Under the pieces are notes generated by a model that ran no database searches, was not told the origin of the DNA, and saw only the letters and a list, made by a program, of their open reading frames with translations. From Pedobacter africanus (lineage in GTDB: Bacteria > Bacteroidota > Bacteroidia > Sphingobacteriales > Sphingobacteriaceae), in the NCBI RefSeq assembly GCF_900176535.1, contig NZ_FWXT01000005.1, forward strand, positions 124,001 to 188,000: a stretch of DNA of 64,000 nt, given 5' to 3'. The translations under genes were made by a program, and so were the position numbers. This document shows positions 61,000 through 64,000 of the stretch, in pieces. Position 1 is the stretch's first letter. Each line of letters opens with the position of its first letter.

Positions 61000-61578
61000 A
61001 TGAAGAAACGCATTGCCATATTTGCATCAGGATCAGGATCAAACGCCCAGAAATTAATGGAGCATTTTAAAAGAAGTACCGAAGTAGAGATTGCTTTGGT
61101 ATTGACGAATAACCCTGATGCATATGTTCTACAACGTGCAGACAATTTTGAAATTCCCTCCCACATTTTTGACAAAAAGGAATTCTACCATAGCGACAGC
61201 ATTATTGACATGCTCAAGAACCTGGAAATTGACCTGATTGTACTGGCAGGCTTCTTATGGCTTATCCCTAAAAAACTCATCGCCGAATATCCGGGCCGTA
61301 TTATCAATATCCACCCCGCAATTTTGCCTAAATTTGGTGGCAAAGGCATGTATGGCGACCATGTACACCTGGCCGTGATGGAAGCAAAAGAACCTGAAGG
61401 CGGCATTACGATTCACTATGTAAATGAAAACTACGATGAGGGTGAATACATTTACCAGGCCAGGTACCGCATCGATAAGTCGGACAACCTGGAGATGATC
61501 AAATTTAAAGGTCAGCAACTGGAACACCTGCACTATCCGCGTGTTGTGGAAAGCATCATAAAAAAAATTAAAAAATAA
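61000..61578 (+). CDS. purN: Phosphoribosylglycinamide formyltransferase
   Basis: PurN transfers a formyl group from 10-formyl-THF to GAR in purine synthesis. The 192-residue protein has GSGSNAQKLMEHF, LAGFLWLIPKKLIAEYPGRI and the catalytic segment NIHPAILPKFGGKGMYGDHV, with Asn, His and Asp in place. A -7 element TATCTTTG lies at 60984-60991, very close to the ATG. It is divergent from the dismutase gene. Confidence 0.95.
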   Translation: MKKRIAIFASGSGSNAQKLMEHFKRSTEVEIALVLTNNPDAYVLQRADNFEIPSHIFDKKEFYHSDSIIDMLKNLEIDLIVLAGFLWLIPKKLIAEYPGRIINIHPAILPKFGGKGMYGDHVHLAVMEAKEPEGGITIHYVNENYDEGEYIYQARYRIDKSDNLEMIKFKGQQLEHLHYPRVVESIIKKIKK

Positions 61579-61579
61579 C

Positions 61580-62644
61580 TTACCTGGGCATGCTGTTAAT
61601 CCAGTCCCGGATCAGCTGAATACCTTCTCTATGGGGCAGAGTCCTGGCCAGTTCAGGCATAGCCGTTCCGGGCTCAGTACTGTTCATCCGGTAGGCCAGG
61701 ATAGAATGTGCTGCATCGCCCGGAATAATATCATAGTCTAAGCCCCCAGCGCCCCCACCGGCAGAAACCGGCACCTTTCTTATCCCCAGATGATTTGGAT
61801 TGTTTTGTTCATATTCCAGGAACAACCCGGTGTTGTAGGCATCCCCTCCGCGGGTATGGCAATGCGCACAATTTACGTCCAGATAAGCCCTTGCACGCTG
61901 TTCCAGGCTAAAGCGTTTCGCATCCGCCCAGTTCGGCAATTGTGCCAAGCCGGTATCTGGCAAGCCTTTTAATACACCTTTCGCAGCCCAGGAGCTAAGC
62001 TGGTTCAGCTGGTGCCCTGCAAGCGTTATGTTCAGGTTCCTGATTTTTGGCCCTATGGGGATCAGCTGGTCATCTTTGATATGGCAGCGCTTGCAATCAT
62101 TGGTATTGGGTACCTGATAATTGGTGAACAGCTTATTCCCTTCATTATCCAGGAGGGTGACGGGAATTTTGGCCCCTGTAATGTGCCTTATTGCATCTGT
62201 CTGCTCCTTTTTCCAGAGGTAATTCATCACTCTCCAGCTTTTACTTGCCGGATCTTTAACCAGGAGCCGGGTCTCAATCATGATCTTTTCATGTTTTACA
62301 TTGGTGTAGGCGAAATTTTTGATGATGATGGTCGAGTCAGGGAAATCGGGCAGTCCGTCATCTTTATAGCGCATCACTGCCCCTTTGGGCAATACAATAA
62401 AGCGGTCTTTAAGCGCATAGTCTGTAAACAGCGGAGTACTGATGTCATAAGGCAAAAGCCCCTCCACAGGCTGAAGCAATTTAAGCGGTCCCTTAAAGAA
62501 ACCATAGTCGGATAGCTGCTCTTTAAATTCAAAGACATTGTGCTGAACAGCAGTATTGCTTTTATTTTTGCAGCCCCCGCCACTAATTAACGACAGCGAA
62601 ACGCTGAAAAGAAAGATAAATCCTAAAATGAAAGTATTGCGCAT
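61580..62644 (-). CDS. Di-haem c-type cytochrome of the SO_2930/HNE_0200 family
   Basis: A lipoprotein-like protein of 354 residues, started at MRNTFILGFIFLFSVSLSLI with a cysteine at GGGCKN. The longer reading overlaps the next gene. It has two haem c motifs, CKRCH and CAHCH, with conserved context (NTNDCKRCHIKDDQLIPIGP, DVNCAHCHTRGGDAYNTG). The family is uncharacterised and, from memory, occurs beside a beta-helix protein (TIGR03805) as here. It may carry electrons in an outer-membrane or periplasmic process. Confidence 0.9.
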   Translation of the reverse strand: MRNTFILGFIFLFSVSLSLISGGGCKNKSNTAVQHNVFEFKEQLSDYGFFKGPLKLLQPVEGLLPYDISTPLFTDYALKDRFIVLPKGAVMRYKDDGLPDFPDSTIIIKNFAYTNVKHEKIMIETRLLVKDPASKSWRVMNYLWKKEQTDAIRHITGAKIPVTLLDNEGNKLFTNYQVPNTNDCKRCHIKDDQLIPIGPKIRNLNITLAGHQLNQLSSWAAKGVLKGLPDTGLAQLPNWADAKRFSLEQRARAYLDVNCAHCHTRGGDAYNTGLFLEYEQNNPNHLGIRKVPVSAGGGAGGLDYDIIPGDAAHSILAYRMNSTEPGTAMPELARTLPHREGIQLIRDWINSMPR

Positions 62645-62654
62645 CAGAAAAATT

Positions 62655-63938
62655 TTATTTACATGTAAAAGGGACCATATTGGTGTTGGGCTTCCAGTTT
62701 TCAGGTTTGCCGATGTGGAGAAAATCGGCGTTGACAAAAACATTTTCTCCGGCCTGCCTGATACAGATGTTATCGGGATTGGCAGCATTACCTTTGGTCA
62801 GCACATTGCTGGAAATGCCATCGTACATGATCAGAGGGATCCTTTTATTTTTCCTTGACGGATCAGCAGCATTCAGCTGCTGTTCAACAGCTACCAAGAT
62901 TTTCCCAATACGGTGCTCATAAGCTGCCTGAGGGAAAGCAGCACCCATTTCGATCTTGTTGTTGTGGATATTGATATTTTTCGAAATGGGTGAATAATTG
63001 GCATTTATTTTCTCAGCAGCCTTGTCGTCTACAGCAAAACCCGATGCAATGGTAATGGATGAGGAATTGTTGTTAATGATGCGGTTGTTATAAAGTTCTA
63101 TGTCTGATGCCGCAAGGATAATGATCCCGCTTCCCGGTGACGCATTACCCACTCCCCATGAGGTACCAAAGCTGCCGGCTTTGGCAAAATTCCTGAAATT
63201 ATTGTCGTGAATGTAATTGTTATAGGCCTTTACGTAGCCTCCTTTTTTAGAGAGGTCAGGCAGGTCGAACACCAGGAAACCTGCGGTATTGTTGTAAAAC
63301 TCGTTGTCATACACCTCTGCATGTGAAGTATTTTCAATTTCGCAGCCGGCAACGTTTTTGGCCGCCCGACATTTCCTTACGATGGCACTATCTGTTTGAC
63401 CTACGTAAATACCTGCATCCGAAGAGCCTTCCGTATAACAGTTTTCAATCAGTACATTTTTACACATTACCGGGTAAATGGCATAACCCCCGCTGGTCGA
63501 ATCGGCCTTGCTCCATACCGCATGCAGATTGGTAATGGTAATATTCCGGCTTTTGTTGATTTTGAGCAAGTCGCCCTTTGAGTCACGTATGGTCATCCCA
63601 TCAATAGTAAAGCCATTGACATCCGTTACCCTGATCCCTTCACCACCCTGGCTCTGGGCCTTAAAATCAAGAATGGTCTTGTCGTATCCCTCGCCCCTGA
63701 TGAGGACCTGCTTTACCTGTGCAATGCTCAGGTTATCGAACTGATAGGTCCCCTGTTTTAAAACAAGCTCTGTGCTGTCCTTTATGCTGAGAAAAGCTTC
63801 TGCTATCTTTTGCTCATCACCAGGTTTAAAAGTCAGAACTGTATTGTACTTCCCTTGCCGGGCCGTTTGGTTTCCGCCGCAGGAAAACAGTAGTACGCTT
63901 GCACCGAACAGGGCAACAGCTAAATGTAATGGTTTCAT
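62655..63938 (-). CDS. Parallel beta-helix lipoprotein of the TIGR03805 type
   Basis: A 427-residue lipoprotein (lipobox FGASVLLFSCGG). It begins LTFKPGDEQKIAEAFLSIKD and then GTYQFDNLSIAQVKQVLIRG, with a solenoid of right-handed turns (ITITNLHAVWSKADSTSGGY, CYTEGSSDAGIYVGQTDSAI). It pairs with the SO_2930-family cytochrome, the arrangement seen in other genomes. Function unknown. Confidence 0.88.
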   Translation of the reverse strand: MKPLHLAVALFGASVLLFSCGGNQTARQGKYNTVLTFKPGDEQKIAEAFLSIKDSTELVLKQGTYQFDNLSIAQVKQVLIRGEGYDKTILDFKAQSQGGEGIRVTDVNGFTIDGMTIRDSKGDLLKINKSRNITITNLHAVWSKADSTSGGYAIYPVMCKNVLIENCYTEGSSDAGIYVGQTDSAIVRKCRAAKNVAGCEIENTSHAEVYDNEFYNNTAGFLVFDLPDLSKKGGYVKAYNNYIHDNNFRNFAKAGSFGTSWGVGNASPGSGIIILAASDIELYNNRIINNNSSSITIASGFAVDDKAAEKINANYSPISKNINIHNNKIEMGAAFPQAAYEHRIGKILVAVEQQLNAADPSRKNKRIPLIMYDGISSNVLTKGNAANPDNICIRQAGENVFVNADFLHIGKPENWKPNTNMVPFTCK

Positions 63939-63940
63939 AT

Positions 63941-64000
63941 TTATAGAATATTATAGGCGTAGGTTACGTAGTAAACGGCCCCGATATTAGGGTTTGCCAC
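63941..64000 (-). CDS. C-terminal codons of a probable outer-membrane protein, partial
   Basis: The minus-strand frame ends ANPNIGAVYYVTYAYNIL with a TAA at 63941-63943, two bases before the next ATG. The alternating aromatic-polar pattern suits the last strand of an outer-membrane barrel. Only 20 codons are visible, so identity is uncertain. Confidence 0.4.
   Translation of the reverse strand: MANPNIGAVYYVTYAYNIL

Overview
The window is about 64 kb of a Bacteroidota chromosome, most like the Sphingobacteriaceae (Pedobacter and relatives). The grounds are SusC/SusD-type outer-membrane systems, several TonB-dependent receptors with a carboxypeptidase-regulatory N-terminal domain, promoters of the TTG-N19-TAnnTTTG type, almost no Shine-Dalgarno sequences, a remnant that looks like the Bacteroidota family DUF6266, and the order rplA-rplK-nusG-secE-trnW-tuf-tRNAs. 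Most genes lie on the minus strand. I see no phage, insertion sequence or CRISPR array.

Region by region. (1) 1-5.4 kb is the translation core: rplA (partial), rplK, nusG, secE, tRNA-Trp, tuf, four more tRNAs, then hpf, a XerC-type recombinase and rpsU, with clear promoters and terminators. (2) 5.4-15.7 kb is mixed housekeeping and accessory DNA: acyl-CoA dehydrogenase, apt, a helix-hairpin-helix protein, an OlsF-like lipid acyltransferase, a secreted beta-helix protein, a DJ-1/PfpI protein, a Crp-type protein without its DNA-binding end, a frameshifted DUF6266-like remnant, an ECF sigma factor and a cold-shock protein. (3) 15.7-33 kb is one polysaccharide utilisation locus: a ten-gene minus-strand operon (SusC, SusD, a tachylectin-type surface lectin, GH43, MurQ, GH20, ceramidase, sugar MFS permease, GH89, GH43) read from one promoter and divergent from a DeoR-family regulator. 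The enzymes point to a glycan or glycolipid with alpha- and beta-linked N-acetylhexosamine, some pentose, and an amide-linked lipid.

(4) 33-37.2 kb holds a CoiA-like nuclease-domain protein, a Nudix hydrolase, an AraC regulator carrying a 46-bp palindrome inside its coding sequence, and a short-chain dehydrogenase. (5) 37.2-49 kb appears to be a phosphate-starvation regulon: TonB receptor, beta-helix lipoprotein and beta-propeller phytase in one operon, a TPR/HTH membrane regulator, and a second beta-helix lipoprotein and TonB receptor. Upstream of these units are arrays of TTA-centred half-sites with an exact 11-bp period, in a fixed phase with TAnnTTTG -7 elements. This is the architecture of a PHO box and is the main finding of the window.

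(6) 49-58.9 kb is conserved housekeeping: an Mpo1/DUF962 protein, rny, a candidate 6S RNA in the rny-zapA gap, zapA, a coiled-coil partner, pheT, radC and rpsT. Within it is a translationally coupled pair made of a radical SAM protein resembling tetraether-lipid synthase (Tes) and an Lgt-like membrane protein that lacks the Lgt catalytic histidine. (7) 58.9-64 kb has a VOC protein, a GIN-domain protein, a Tat-exported Fe/Mn superoxide dismutase, purN, a di-haem cytochrome c paired with a beta-helix lipoprotein, and the last codons of a further gene.
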